From assembly GCA_002049455.2 (NCBI GenBank), contig KV918866.1, positions 62,001-126,000 of the forward strand: a DNA stretch of 64,000 nt, written 5' to 3'. Below are positions 54,701 to 64,000 of the stretch, one piece after another. Made by a program: the position numbers and the translations under genes. Source of the stretch: Porphyra umbilicalis (lineage: Eukaryota > Rhodophyta > Bangiophyceae > Bangiales > Bangiaceae). The first letter of the stretch is position 1. Each line of letters starts with the position of its first letter. The notes under the pieces are model-generated. The model saw nothing but the letters and a program-made list of their open reading frames with translations, made no database searches and was not told the DNA's origin.

Positions 54701-56216
54701 GTGGATCCCCACCCAATCGCCACCACCACTAGTCCAGCGACTGCAAACGTCGTCCGGCCCGTCGTAGAGTGACTCCCCCCCGCCCCCGTGCGAGCTGGAG
54801 AGAATGCGTGGGATGGAGGGGATGCAGATAAGAATACGACAGGAACGAGGGCGGTCGGCAGGAGGGTGGGCGGGGCGATCGAACAGAGGGTGGCCGGGGC
54901 TTCCGGCCAGGAGGGTGGGTGGGGCGGTCGACCAGAGGGTGGGCGGGGCGGTCCGCCAGGAGGGTGGGCCGAGCGGTCGGCCAGGAGAGCGAGCGGGGAT
55001 GTTGGCAGCACTTGTGCACTTGGGCGGCAGCCAGGAGCGGGGCTGGGGGCAGCATGGCAGTCACCTGCACACATGCCGAGGGCGCGCATTGGCGCCGCCC
55101 AGCACTTCGAATTATTACTAATCGCCCCGCTATCCCCAAGCACAAGGCTTGACGTTTTCCAGCCCGCTGGTTGGCTGCCCGGTTGACCGGGGGCGCATCC
55201 TGGGTCCCCATTGGTAGCAGACTATCATGCCAACAGGTACTGAACAAAGTCTGGCTGACACAAGCTACGACGGTGAGGCGTCCGAGCAGAGGTCTCCATG
55301 TGCCCGCAAGAATGCATACTGTGTACGCCAAGTCTGCCTTGAACTGGGTGTGAAGGGTGCCGTTTGATCGCGCAAGGAGGACCTGCCCCATGACCCTGCC
55401 AGAGCTCTGCACGGCAATGCCAGCAGCCGTCCCACTCTAGCGACACCGTTTGCGCCCCCATCCTCCCCGACCCCCTCGGCATGTATGTGCAGCCCCCCTC
55501 GCCCCCCCCCCCCTGCCAGCAGGAGAAAGGAGTGGGAGAGGACAGGAAAGGAGGCAAGCACAAGTGTCCGTGGTTGGGCGGTGCCCGCAGCTATTGGGAG
55601 TAGACGAGTACGCACATGGGTAGGGGTGACCAGGTGGGTGGGGTAAGAAGGTCTCTGGGGGTGTCAGAAAGCCTTCTCAGACAGAGCCTTTTAGAGATCG
55701 ACACAGCGACATTTGCGAGGATGGTGTCACGAGGTTTGCTGCATGGAAAAACATTTCTCTCACGACCTCTCACGGTTCGCATATATTTTAAGTTCTCCGT
55801 GACCCAATTTGACAACGTGCTGTGATCGTCTCCTTCGGACTATTTTCCATCGACAGCCCATCGACGCATCGATTAGGCATCGCAGTGCCGAAAATCGTCC
55901 GCGATGGAGCCATCGACGGTCCCATCGAAACGACAAAAGCGATGGGAATTGGGAACAGATGTGGAGCGCCACTCCCGTGGCAGGGATTCTGAGAGCGTCA
56001 TCCAGGGCTCCCAGATCTGCAGCCGCGCACGTGCGAGTCTGTCACGCGGCCGTCTTATTGGATAATGCGGAAAGAGCACAGCGGGGCGGCCAGGTACAAC
56101 GCCGCTCTGTTCCGAGCGCCTCCCCGGGCTTCGACTTGGCCGTGCGAGCCGCGAACACGCGGAGCAGACAGGTGGGCAGCGCGGCGGAGACGAGAGAGAC
56201 ACCGGGCTGCTCGGGC
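51752..56216. other. Spacer upstream of the NLR-like gene, no firm gene
   Basis: Two competing frames, plus 52810-53832 and minus 52788-53528, cover the same GC-rich stretch, and neither shows a known motif. The rest is ordinary spacer with short frames. The promoter of the NLR-like gene should lie just above 51751, but no clear element is seen. Confidence 0.4.
54851..54997 (+). repeat. G-rich tandem repeat, unit about 26 bp
   Basis: About five to six diverged copies of GGCCAGGAGGGTGGGCGGGG-type units. The run of GGG blocks could form G-quadruplexes. Confidence 0.8.
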
Positions 56217-56614
56217 TGTTGAGGCAGCCCCCCAAGCCCGCGCAGGTAAGTCGGAGTTACCGCGGACTGCCTGGCTAATTCCAGGAGTACTTATGCGGTC
56301 ATCGGCTTGTTTGGCTGTGCCATTGACATGCATTGCTGTGTGTGTGTGATGTAATTACTTGTACTTGTATCTCGAGGGCAGCTCACTTTGGAGCTGAGCT
56401 CGGGGGGATTCTCGTGGGCTCCTTGAGGGGCGTCGCGATTTGTGGGGTGTTGAGAGCATGTACCCTCCAAGGGAGGGAGCACTGCGCTGGCGGGGGGTGC
56501 CCCGGCAGGACGTGGCGAGAGAGGCACACGGAGGGGTTAAGAGCCAGCTGGCCTCGCGCCTCAGACCGCTCTCGAGTAAAGCAACGCATCCACCCAACTA
56601 CCGCTCACTTCACA
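56217..56614 (+). repeat. 5' LTR of Copia copy 2
   Basis: 398 bp from TGTTGAGG to CTTCACA, preceded by CGGGC. Confidence 0.95.
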
Positions 56615-56630
56615 GGTTATGGGCCCAGCT
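56615..56630 (+). promoter_or_regulatory. Copia primer-binding site (initiator tRNA-Met half)
   Basis: GGTTATGGGCCCAGCT lies directly after the LTR, identical to the site in Copia copy 1 and in the TRIM at 6133. It is complementary to the anticodon arm of initiator tRNA-Met. Confidence 0.8.
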
Positions 56631-59600
56631 GTCGCTGGTGGTAACCGTCGTCTTCCCTGCGGTCGCTGGCGAGACGACGTTGCTGGGGTCGCGGTGTGTT
56701 CCGGCGTCGGGCGGGCGTGTTCTGCTCCCTACGTCGTTAGTGCGGCGCTGTGCGGCGCCGAGGTCGACAACATGGCAGACCACGGCCGCTTTGGCGGCCC
56801 CCGGTTCGCGCAGCTGGACGACGACTACAAGGTGTGGGCGGCGTACCAGCGTGCGCAGCTCAAGAAGGAGAAGCTATGGGCGGCGGTCGTGACGGACCGC
56901 CCGGCTTCTGCGTCCGACGACAAGAAGTCCGACCCGGTGGTCGAAGCGTGGGACGCCATGAACGAGGCGGCGCTGGCGACCATCCAGATGTCGGTCAAGC
57001 CCGTGCATCTCAACACGGTCACGTCGGTGGACACGGCCAAGGAGGCGTGGGACGCGCTCAAGGTCATGTTCGAGGCGCGGGACAACGCGCAGCTGCTGCG
57101 GCTCATGGACGAGCTGAGCAGCCTGAAGAAGGGCGGCGACGAGAACATCATCAAGTTCACGTCGCGAGCCAAGATGATCCGGGACGAGCTCGCCATGCTC
57201 GGTAACCCTGTGGACGACAACACGCTCGCGCTGCGTGTCTTATCGGGGCTGCCTGCAGAGTACGGGATGCTCAGGACGGTCTTGGAGAACAAGGACACCA
57301 AGCTCGTCATGTCGGACGTGACGGCTAAGCTGCTTCAAGTCGAGCAGCGGAGCCTTTCTGTCGGTGCTTCCAAGCCTTCTGGCAGTGTCAAGTCACAAGC
57401 CTTTGCGGCAGCGGCGCCTAAGAAGCCGTTTGACAAGAAGTCGGTCGGGTGCTTCTACTGCAACAAGAAGGGACACATGCAGCGCGACTGCTACAAGAAG
57501 AAGGCGGACGAGGCCAAGGGCAAGGGCAAGCCCGGCGGTGGTGGTCGTGAAGGCGGCCACGGCGGCGGGCCCCACGCGGGTGCCGCTCTGGCCTACACTG
57601 CTTCTACTGGCAATGCCGGGAGCAGTAAGGCTCACGGGAGCACACGGGGGTTATCAACTTGGGTGCTCGACTCTGGCGCAACCAACCACATGGCCGCCGG
57701 CGATAAGGGCTTCACCATCCGGACGGCGGGAAGCGGGGCCGAGGTCACCTTGGCCAACGGCGATAAGGTGCCCATCAAGGGGCACGGCCACGTCTCCATG
57801 GACGTTGGCAAAGGAAACACGAAGAAGCGCATGGTGCTCGGGGAGGCCATGCTCGTTCCGAACCTGACCAGCAACCTGCTGTCGGTTCGAGCGGTCGACC
57901 GCAATCGAGGTGCGGTGGTGTTTGTCAACAACGCCTGTTACATCCTCAGCGACGGGGATGCTGTTCGCTTGAGCGGGGTGCTCGACAAGGCGTCGGTGGT
58001 CGGCAAGGTGAACGACCTGGAGCAGTATGTGCTCAAGGTGACGCCGGTCCAGGCGTCGGCTAACGCGGCATCCACGCGCATAGCTGGGGAGGCGGAGCTG
58101 TGGCACCGTCGGTTCAACCACTTGGGGTTGGAGAACCTCAAGCGGGCGGCCACAATGGTCGACGGCATGCCGTCGTCAGTGGCAGACGCTAAGCGCGTCA
58201 TTGGCACTGTGTGTGTGCCGTGTGTGGACGGCAAGATGGTTCAGTCGCCCAGCCCCCGCTCGTCGACAGCGACGACCAAGTGCGAACTTGTGCACACTGA
58301 CATTGGTGGCCCACTCACTGAGTCGTTGGGCGGTTCCATCTACTTCATGACGGCGCTGGAGGACTCCACGGGGTTCATCACGGCTACGCCTATCAAGACA
58401 AAAGGAATGGCCCCGGACGTGCTCAAGACGCGTATCAAGCAGCTTGAGACGCTCACGGGGGTCAAGGTCAAGCGCGTCCGTCATGATGGTGCCAAGGAGT
58501 ACGTCACTAACGACCTCAAGGCATGGTACGAGGACGAGGGCATCACGTCGGAGATGACGGCGCCGTACAAGTCACAGCAGAACGGCAAAGCGGAGCGGGT
58601 GAACCGCACGCTGATGGAGCGCGTGCGTGCTGCTCTGCTCGATGCGGGAGCGGAGGAAGAGCTGTGGGCTGAGGCATTGGCCTCTGTCGTTCATGTTCTG
58701 AACCGGTCCCCCAAGGCGGGGCTGGACGTGGCACCGCTGGAGGCTCTAACGGGTCGACGCCCCAACGTCGCGGGATTCCGCGTTTGGGGGAGTCGGGCGT
58801 GGGCGCTCAAACCCAAGAAGCAGCAGCGTAAGCTGGAGCCAAGGACCGACGTCGGCCGCTTTGTCGGCTACACTGTCGGTGGCAAGGCCTACCGCATCCT
58901 CGAGGACGAAACGAACCAAGTCTTCGAGCGTCGAGACGTGCTGATGGAGGAGAACCCGGCTAAGGTCGAGACGTCGGCGGTCGGGCCAAGCGCTGGTCCC
59001 CGGCTAACTGCGGAGGCTGACGCCGACAGCGTCGACGGCACGGAAGGGGAAATGGACATGCTCGACGCGGAAGGCGGGCGTGGGGACGAGTACGCCCCCG
59101 ACGACACCTCTGACAGCGACGACGAAGTCGGTCCTTCCTCCCTTGCTGAAAATAGCGAGGAGGAAGACGAGGACGACCCAGATGGCTCGACACCGGCGGT
59201 CGGTCAAGGACCTGCTACCTGTGACAGCGCCGCACCTGGCCCTCGTCGCTCAAAGCGAACGCCAGCTCCCAAGGTAACATGGTGGGAGAAGGAACCCAAG
59301 GCGTACCTGGCAAGCGGTACCAAGTCTGCGGATGAGGCGGGCTGCGACCTGCACAAGCCCCCTGCAAACGAGAAGGAGGCGCGTGCTCGTCCTGATTGGC
59401 CGCGGTGGAAGCAGGCCATCAAGGAGGAGGTGGCAGCACACAAGAAGCTTGGCACCTCGTCCAAGATTAAGGTAAACAACAAGAAGCACAAGGCCGTCAA
59501 GACGCGATTCGTGTTCGACATCAAGCACGACGCGGAGGGCAAGATGACGCGCTACAAGGCCCGACTCGTTGCCCAAGGTTTCAACCAAGTGCCGGGGCGC

Positions 59601-60950
59601 GACCTTGATGAGACATGGGCGCCGGTGCCCAACGCGGCTACGACACGGTGTCTCTTTGCTGTGGCTGCAGCTACGGGCTGGGAGGTTCATCATGTCGATG
59701 TCAAGACAGCTTTCCTCAACGCAAAGATGGACAAGGAGATGTACATCAAACTCCCCGACGGTGTCGATCCGAAGGGGCTGGAGGAGATATGTCGGCTAAA
59801 TCTGGCACTCTACGGGACGAAGCAGGCGGGGCGGCTGTGGGGCATCAAGCTCGACAAAGAGCTCAAGGAGATGGGGGCGGTCCGCTCCAAGGTGGACCCG
59901 TGCCTCTATGAGTGGCACCACCCCGTGCACGGGTGCATCTTTATCCTCGTGTACGTCGACGACCTTATCGTGGCGGGTGAGAAGCTGGCTGGGGTCGAGG
60001 CCGTCAAGCGCTTCGTGTCTGCCAAGTTTGAGGTGCGCGAAATGGGGGAGGTCAAGGACTTTATCGGCATGAAGGTCATGCGCAACCGGGAGGCCAAGAC
60101 TCGAACGTTGAGCAACCCGGGGCACACCGCGACGCTGCTGGAGGCGTTCGGGATGGACAAGGCGACGCCAAAGAAGACACCGATGACGTCGGGGGTCAAG
60201 CTGACCAAGACAGGGGAGGGCCTGCTGCCGGAAGGCAACCGTTACGCCGAGTTGGTTGGCTCCCTCCTCTACCTGTCTACCACGACGAGGCCAGACATTG
60301 CCTTTGCCGTGGGGGTGCTGTCGCGCTTCATGTCCTGCCCTGAGGAGGACCACATGCGCGCGGCCAAGGGGGTTTTGCGCTTCCTGCGCGGGACGACTCG
60401 CCTGGGGGTGGTCTACGGCGGCAGCGAGCCGCTGCAAGGGTTTGTCGACGCCGACTGGGCCGGCGACATCGACGGTCGTCGGTCGACAACCGGTTTCGTC
60501 TTCACCTGCAATGGCGGGCCGATTGCGTGGGCGAGCAAGCGCCAGTCGACCGTTGCCACCTCGACGGCCGAGGCCGAGTACGTGGCCGCCGCGATGGCGA
60601 CCAAGGAGGCGCTGTGGCTACGCAAGCTGCTGTCGGCTCTGGGCGTCGACGGCGGAGCCGTGCCGATGGGGGAGGACAACCAGTCCTGCCTGGCGCTGGT
60701 CAACAACCCCGAGGCGACGGGGCGGACCAAGCATGTCGACGTCGCCTACCACATGGTTCGCGACTACCAGGCGCGCGGGGATGTGGCTTTCTACTTCCTC
60801 CCGAGCGCCGACATGCCGGCGGATGGGCTCACCAAGCCGCTGCCGTCGCCGGCGTTCACGGCTTTCCGGGCTGCCGTCGGGGTTGGTAAAGACCTGGGCG
60901 CGGCTGCGCGGGGCGCCGGGCCTGGCGACCCCCTGTTGGGGGAGTGCTGA
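56619..60950 (+). CDS. Copia gag-pol polyprotein, one open frame (1,443 codons)
   Basis: The frame is open from 56619, but the conserved Gag start is more likely the Met at 56772 (MADHGRFGGPRFAQLDDDYK). Parts in order are Gag (UBN2-type), a CCHC knuckle (CFYCNKKGHMQRDC), an aspartic protease (WVLDSGATNHM), GAG-pre-integrase (ELWHRRFNHLGLENL), an integrase core (SQQNGKAERVNRTLMERV), an acidic linker, a reverse transcriptase with YVDD (LVYVDDLIVAGE) and RNase H (FVDADWAGDIDGRRSTTGF, GEDNQSCLALVNNPEA). Gag and Pol are fused in one frame, as in many Copia elements, so their ratio would depend on processing or splicing. Confidence 0.95.
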   Translation: MGPAVAGGNRRLPCGRWRDDVAGVAVCSGVGRACSAPYVVSAALCGAEVDNMADHGRFGGPRFAQLDDDYKVWAAYQRAQLKKEKLWAAVVTDRPASASDDKKSDPVVEAWDAMNEAALATIQMSVKPVHLNTVTSVDTAKEAWDALKVMFEARDNAQLLRLMDELSSLKKGGDENIIKFTSRAKMIRDELAMLGNPVDDNTLALRVLSGLPAEYGMLRTVLENKDTKLVMSDVTAKLLQVEQRSLSVGASKPSGSVKSQAFAAAAPKKPFDKKSVGCFYCNKKGHMQRDCYKKKADEAKGKGKPGGGGREGGHGGGPHAGAALAYTASTGNAGSSKAHGSTRGLSTWVLDSGATNHMAAGDKGFTIRTAGSGAEVTLANGDKVPIKGHGHVSMDVGKGNTKKRMVLGEAMLVPNLTSNLLSVRAVDRNRGAVVFVNNACYILSDGDAVRLSGVLDKASVVGKVNDLEQYVLKVTPVQASANAASTRIAGEAELWHRRFNHLGLENLKRAATMVDGMPSSVADAKRVIGTVCVPCVDGKMVQSPSPRSSTATTKCELVHTDIGGPLTESLGGSIYFMTALEDSTGFITATPIKTKGMAPDVLKTRIKQLETLTGVKVKRVRHDGAKEYVTNDLKAWYEDEGITSEMTAPYKSQQNGKAERVNRTLMERVRAALLDAGAEEELWAEALASVVHVLNRSPKAGLDVAPLEALTGRRPNVAGFRVWGSRAWALKPKKQQRKLEPRTDVGRFVGYTVGGKAYRILEDETNQVFERRDVLMEENPAKVETSAVGPSAGPRLTAEADADSVDGTEGEMDMLDAEGGRGDEYAPDDTSDSDDEVGPSSLAENSEEEDEDDPDGSTPAVGQGPATCDSAAPGPRRSKRTPAPKVTWWEKEPKAYLASGTKSADEAGCDLHKPPANEKEARARPDWPRWKQAIKEEVAAHKKLGTSSKIKVNNKKHKAVKTRFVFDIKHDAEGKMTRYKARLVAQGFNQVPGRDLDETWAPVPNAATTRCLFAVAAATGWEVHHVDVKTAFLNAKMDKEMYIKLPDGVDPKGLEEICRLNLALYGTKQAGRLWGIKLDKELKEMGAVRSKVDPCLYEWHHPVHGCIFILVYVDDLIVAGEKLAGVEAVKRFVSAKFEVREMGEVKDFIGMKVMRNREAKTRTLSNPGHTATLLEAFGMDKATPKKTPMTSGVKLTKTGEGLLPEGNRYAELVGSLLYLSTTTRPDIAFAVGVLSRFMSCPEEDHMRAAKGVLRFLRGTTRLGVVYGGSEPLQGFVDADWAGDIDGRRSTTGFVFTCNGGPIAWASKRQSTVATSTAEAEYVAAAMATKEALWLRKLLSALGVDGGAVPMGEDNQSCLALVNNPEATGRTKHVDVAYHMVRDYQARGDVAFYFLPSADMPADGLTKPLPSPAFTAFRAAVGVGKDLGAAARGAGPGDPLLGEC

Positions 60951-61229
60951 GGCGCCATGGCGCCACTGGAGGCGTCCAGTGGCGCAGCCCCGGATTCGCG
61001 GCAGCGACCTCCGTCGACCTTGCTGCGGGCCGGTGCCGGCCGTGGACGGTTGCGCTCCCATCCACTTGCTTGGGGCCGGCAATGGGGCGCTGTTGCCTTG
61101 GGGGGACGGCCGGTTGGGACCGTCCTGGGGCGCTGTGGCGCCACTGGGGCCGATCAGTGGCGCAGCCGCGGGTTCGCGGCGATCGCCCGACTCGTTTTCG
61201 CCTAAGTCGATTTTGGGCGATTTCGGCCG

Positions 61230-61413
61230 GGAGCTGTAGGCCTACAGCTCCGACGGGTCGAGTCGATTTTGGTGAAGTCGATTTCTTTGTGGTCTTGGGC
61301 CCGAATCTGGAAGTCTCCAGCTTCGGGCCAAGTCGGCCGGTCGGGCCCGAATCGATTTGGTGCAAGTCGATTTTGGCCGATTTTGGCTAAGGGAGCTGTA
61401 GGCCTACAGCTCC
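61230..61413. repeat. Repeated 22-bp palindrome in the Copia 3' region
   Basis: A perfect 22-bp palindrome with centre GCTGTAGGCCTACAGC occurs at 61230-61251 and again at 61392-61413. It sits within an imperfect 162-bp tandem repeat that also carries GTCGATTTTGG motifs. It is placed as in copy 1, between pol and the 3' LTR, although the sequence is different. Confidence 0.88.
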
Positions 61414-61729
61414 GACGGGTCGAGCCGATTTTCGGCAAAGTCGATGACCTGCGTTTACGCCCGCACTTTGACGGGCCGCCGATGCGCCGGATCGTCTCCG
61501 TTCGAGACGCGCCCTAGTGCGTTGCACTCACCTCGACGTCTGCTTCACATCGATCGTGATTTTGGTGATTTTGGCGAAGGTCGATTTTGCAGGTGCAACA
61601 CCTGGAACCTGGGGATCGACTTGGGCATTTTCTCGACTGCGGATGATGGCGGGAGAAGTCGCACTGGTCGGGACGGGTTGTGACCGCGCTGAGGCGTCGA
61701 TGGCGCGGACTGTGCGGTGCTGGGGGGAG

Positions 61730-62127
61730 TGTTGAGGCAGCCCCCCAAGCCCGCGCAGGTAAGTCGGAGTTACCGCGGACTGCCTGGCTAATTCCAGGAG
61801 TACTTATGCGGTCATCGGCTTGTTTGGCTGTGCCATTGACATGCATTGCTGTATGTGTGTGATGTAATTACTTGTACTTGTATCTCGAGGGCAGCTCACT
61901 TTGGAGCTGAGCTCGGGGGGATTCTCGTGGGCTCCTCGAGGGGCGTCGCGATTTGTGGGGTGTTGAGAGCATGTACCCTCCAAGGGAGGGAGCACTGCGC
62001 TGGCGGGGGGTGCCCCGGCAGGACGTGGCGAGAGAGGCACACGGAGGGGTTAAGAGCCAGCTGGCCTCGCGCCTCAGACCGCTCTCGAGTAAAGCAACGC
62101 ATCCACCCAACTACCGCTCACTTCACA
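61730..62127 (+). repeat. 3' LTR of Copia copy 2
   Basis: 398 bp, about 2 differences from the 5' LTR, followed by CGGGC. Confidence 0.95.
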
Positions 62128-62319
62128 CGGGCTACCGCTACCGACGCGGACGGCCGGGGCGGCCCCGGCGTGGACGGCGGCACCAGTCAAGCGCAGATTT
62201 GGGTCGGCCTGGCCAAGCACGGGGTGGTCCGCAGCCGGCGCGCCGACGAGGCGGCGGCGGAGGCGGCGACCACGACGAGGCGGGCTGAAGCCTGGGGTGA
62301 GGGGGGGGGCTGGCATTCG

Positions 62320-62610
62320 GCCGCCGCCGCTGCTTCCCGGGGTCGAACGGGGGGCGGGGGGGCGGGGGGGGAGAAGCCAGGGGGGGAGGACGTTCCGCCG
62401 GCCGGGGGCCAGGGACCGCGTCCCTGCCCAGGCCGGGCACTGCCGAGTCGGCGGCTGGTGCCGCGGCCGCCGCCGCTGCTTCCCGGGGTCAAACGGGGAG
62501 CGGGCGGGCGGGGGGGGAGAAGCCAGGGGGGGAGGACGTTCCACCGGCCGGGGGGCGGGGACCCTGTCGCTGATGAGGCCGGGCATGGCCGAGGCGGCGG
62601 CCGCCGCGGC
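62320..62610 (+). repeat. GC-rich tandem duplication, about 146-bp period
   Basis: The block GCCGCTGCTTCCCGGGGTC...GAAGCCAGGGGGGGAGGACG occurs at about 62325 and 62470. All frames are low in complexity. The remaining sequence of 62128-62896 shows no gene. Confidence 0.8.
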
Positions 62611-62896
62611 CGCCGCCACTGCAGCTGCCGCGACCCGCAGGGGGAGGACGCGTCTGAGGCCAGTCTCGACATAAGTAGGGCACATGTGCGGTTCTGCTCG
62701 CTGACTTTACTCTTGGGGCTACAAGAGTGTCGTTTCCGCCAGGCCGCCGCTTTGCGCGTCAGCCTCGTTGAACACCCCCCCTTCTCCCCAGCGATATACT
62801 GCCGTAGCTGCCCGTCTTGAAAGAAAACGGCAAGGATACAGAACACTTGAAGGTCACTGACTATCACGACATACACGCAGCTCCCGTCACAGCACG

Positions 62897-63970
62897 TTAC
62901 GCCCACGGATAAAACTCATTGACAAAGTAGTGCATGGCTTGCTGGTCGGCCAGCGGTGCTCGGTAGCCCGCTGGGGCCACCTCCAGACCCTTTCTGGTGG
63001 CCAAGTCCTTGAAATCCGGGACAACATGAAGGAGACGCCGCACGCTGCTCAGCGGTACCGCACGAATCACGTGCCCCCCGTTGGAAGAGACAGCCCACTT
63101 CAGTCGGTCGCAGTCGCGGCTCGCAAAAGGGCATCCGGGAACGGCATTCACCGCCGTCATCTGACAAACAACTGCATAGTCGTCCTGCTTGCATCGGATG
63201 ATTGCACGGACCTCCCCCACGTACAGCACCTCCTGGGGGACGTTGATGCCCGAACCGGCGATGTCGCCGCCGCCGCCATCTCCTTGGTCGCCCGCGTCGG
63301 TGCCGTCTGACACACCGCCGTCAGCGGTGCCGGTGTCGTTGGCGGGCGGCGCAACGGAGAAGAGGATACAGTCGTACCATGGCCTCGCGTCACGAAATTG
63401 AGGCGCCGCGCGCAGAAGCTGCCGGCTCCTTGTGCCACAGTTGAAAACGGCCGAAAACTCCACGGTCGACAAGACAGGCACGTTGCGGTCAGGCGGCAAG
63501 TCAAACAACACGCCGAGATCCGACAGCCCAGGTCGCTGAGAGAGTGTGCGAATGCTCTGCCGCTTCAGATAGTCCGGCGACCGCCTCCGCGGTTTGGCCG
63601 CCACCGATACCGACGGCGGCCCCACGTCACCCCCGCCCCCGGCAGTCTGGCCGCCCATTCAGGGTGTCACGCCATCACTCGCGGCGCCGGCGACCCCGCC
63701 CAGACCGGTCGCGGCTCGAGTGGTGCAACGGCCTGGAAGCGGCGGCACCAGCGGGAATGCTGGCCGAGCGTTGGCGTCAGCGGCATCGTTGCGACGCCCA
63801 ACTTCACGTGCCCCTTGGGCTTGGCGCACCAGCTGCTCGGTAAAGGTCTCGATGGCCATGTTGGTGCGGCGGTAAAACTTCTTGTCAACCTTGTGGGCGG
63901 CCTCATTCGAGCTCGTGTTGCCTTGTTTGAGGTGCCCGTGGTACCGAATGGAATCCATCGTGTGGGCCAA
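62897..63970 (-). pseudogene. C-terminal part of a transposase-like protein
   Basis: One minus-strand frame runs from the region near the window end to 62897 with a single in-frame TGA at 63659-63661. The upstream part reads MDSIRYHGHLKQGNTSSNEA and HKVDKKFYRRTN, recalling the histidine- and tyrosine-rich segment near the end of CACTA/Plavaka- and KDZ-like transposases. The downstream part reads PWYDCILFSVAPP, YVGEVRAIIRCKQDDYAVVC, GCPFASRDCDRLKWAV and AVPLSSVRRLLHVVPDFKDL, arranged like the C-terminal domain of TNP2-type transposases. No catalytic residues lie inside the window. Family assignment is tentative, and the gene may extend beyond 64000. Confidence 0.45.
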
Positions 63971-64000
63971 CAGCTTGTGAACCTTGCTGGTGTGTACGTA

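Larger units (their letters stand above)
56217..62127 (+). mobile_element. Ty1/Copia LTR retrotransposon, copy 2 (looks whole, very young)
   Basis: This 5,911-bp element has 398-bp LTRs that differ at only about 2 positions and a perfect CGGGC target duplication (56212-56216 and 62128-62132). It has one uninterrupted gag-pol frame, a primer site next to the 5' LTR and a purine tract (GGGGGGAG) before the 3' LTR. About 780 bp of structured non-coding sequence lie between pol and the 3' LTR. No break was seen, so it is the likely kind of source for the enzymes that could move related copies. Confidence 0.96.

Overview
The window is eukaryotic nuclear DNA with a high GC content. The evidence is GT-AG introns of 67 and 201 bp, Copia and Gypsy LTR elements, cut-and-paste transposons with TA target duplications, and large reading frames separated by GC-rich simple sequence. 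A GC-rich alga or related protist would fit (a bangiophyte-type red alga is one possibility), but no rRNA, tRNA or organellar marker is present, so the lineage stays open.

Layout. 1-2.75 kb: a 1,439-bp tandem duplication carrying a small secreted-type gene; copy 1 has a clear 67-bp intron. 4.65-7.64 kb: a decayed pogo-like transposon (copy A) split by a 309-bp TRIM. 8.1-17.86 kb: a large gene ending in a Ulp1-type cysteine protease domain, cut by a minus-strand Copia (9,578-15,073) with a perfect 5-bp target duplication. 19-21 kb: unidentified coding-like stretches. 21.36-25.91 kb: a complete pogo-like transposon (copy B) with an open transposase, itself carrying a nested 1.56-kb non-autonomous element whose empty site is preserved in copy A. 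26.96-27.98 kb: an IS630/Tc1-type transposase. 28.5-29.9 kb: a minus-strand gene with a cysteine cluster and a 201-bp intron. 32-36.5 kb: an unidentified gene broken by a Gypsy chromovirus fragment. 36.9-38.8 kb: another unidentified gene. 38.8-45.7 kb: simple and tandem repeats, including a perfect 23-bp hairpin. 45.8-51.75 kb: a 1,991-residue NLR-like (STAND) protein with a possible HeLo/MLKL-like helical bundle, an NB-ARC ATPase and seventeen near-uniform TPRs. 56.2-62.1 kb: a young Copia that looks whole. 62.9-64 kb: the C-terminal part of a transposase-like protein running off the window.

Two threads tie the region together. First, it is a nest of mobile DNA whose insertion order can be read: pogo copies, then the TRIM in copy A and the small element in copy B, and Copia into the Ulp1 gene. 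Both Copia elements and the TRIM use the same primer site, which matches the anticodon arm of initiator tRNA-Met, as in Drosophila copia. Second, the one large intact host-type gene is a predicted innate-immune-style receptor whose TPR array resembles cyanobacterial 46-residue TPRs.
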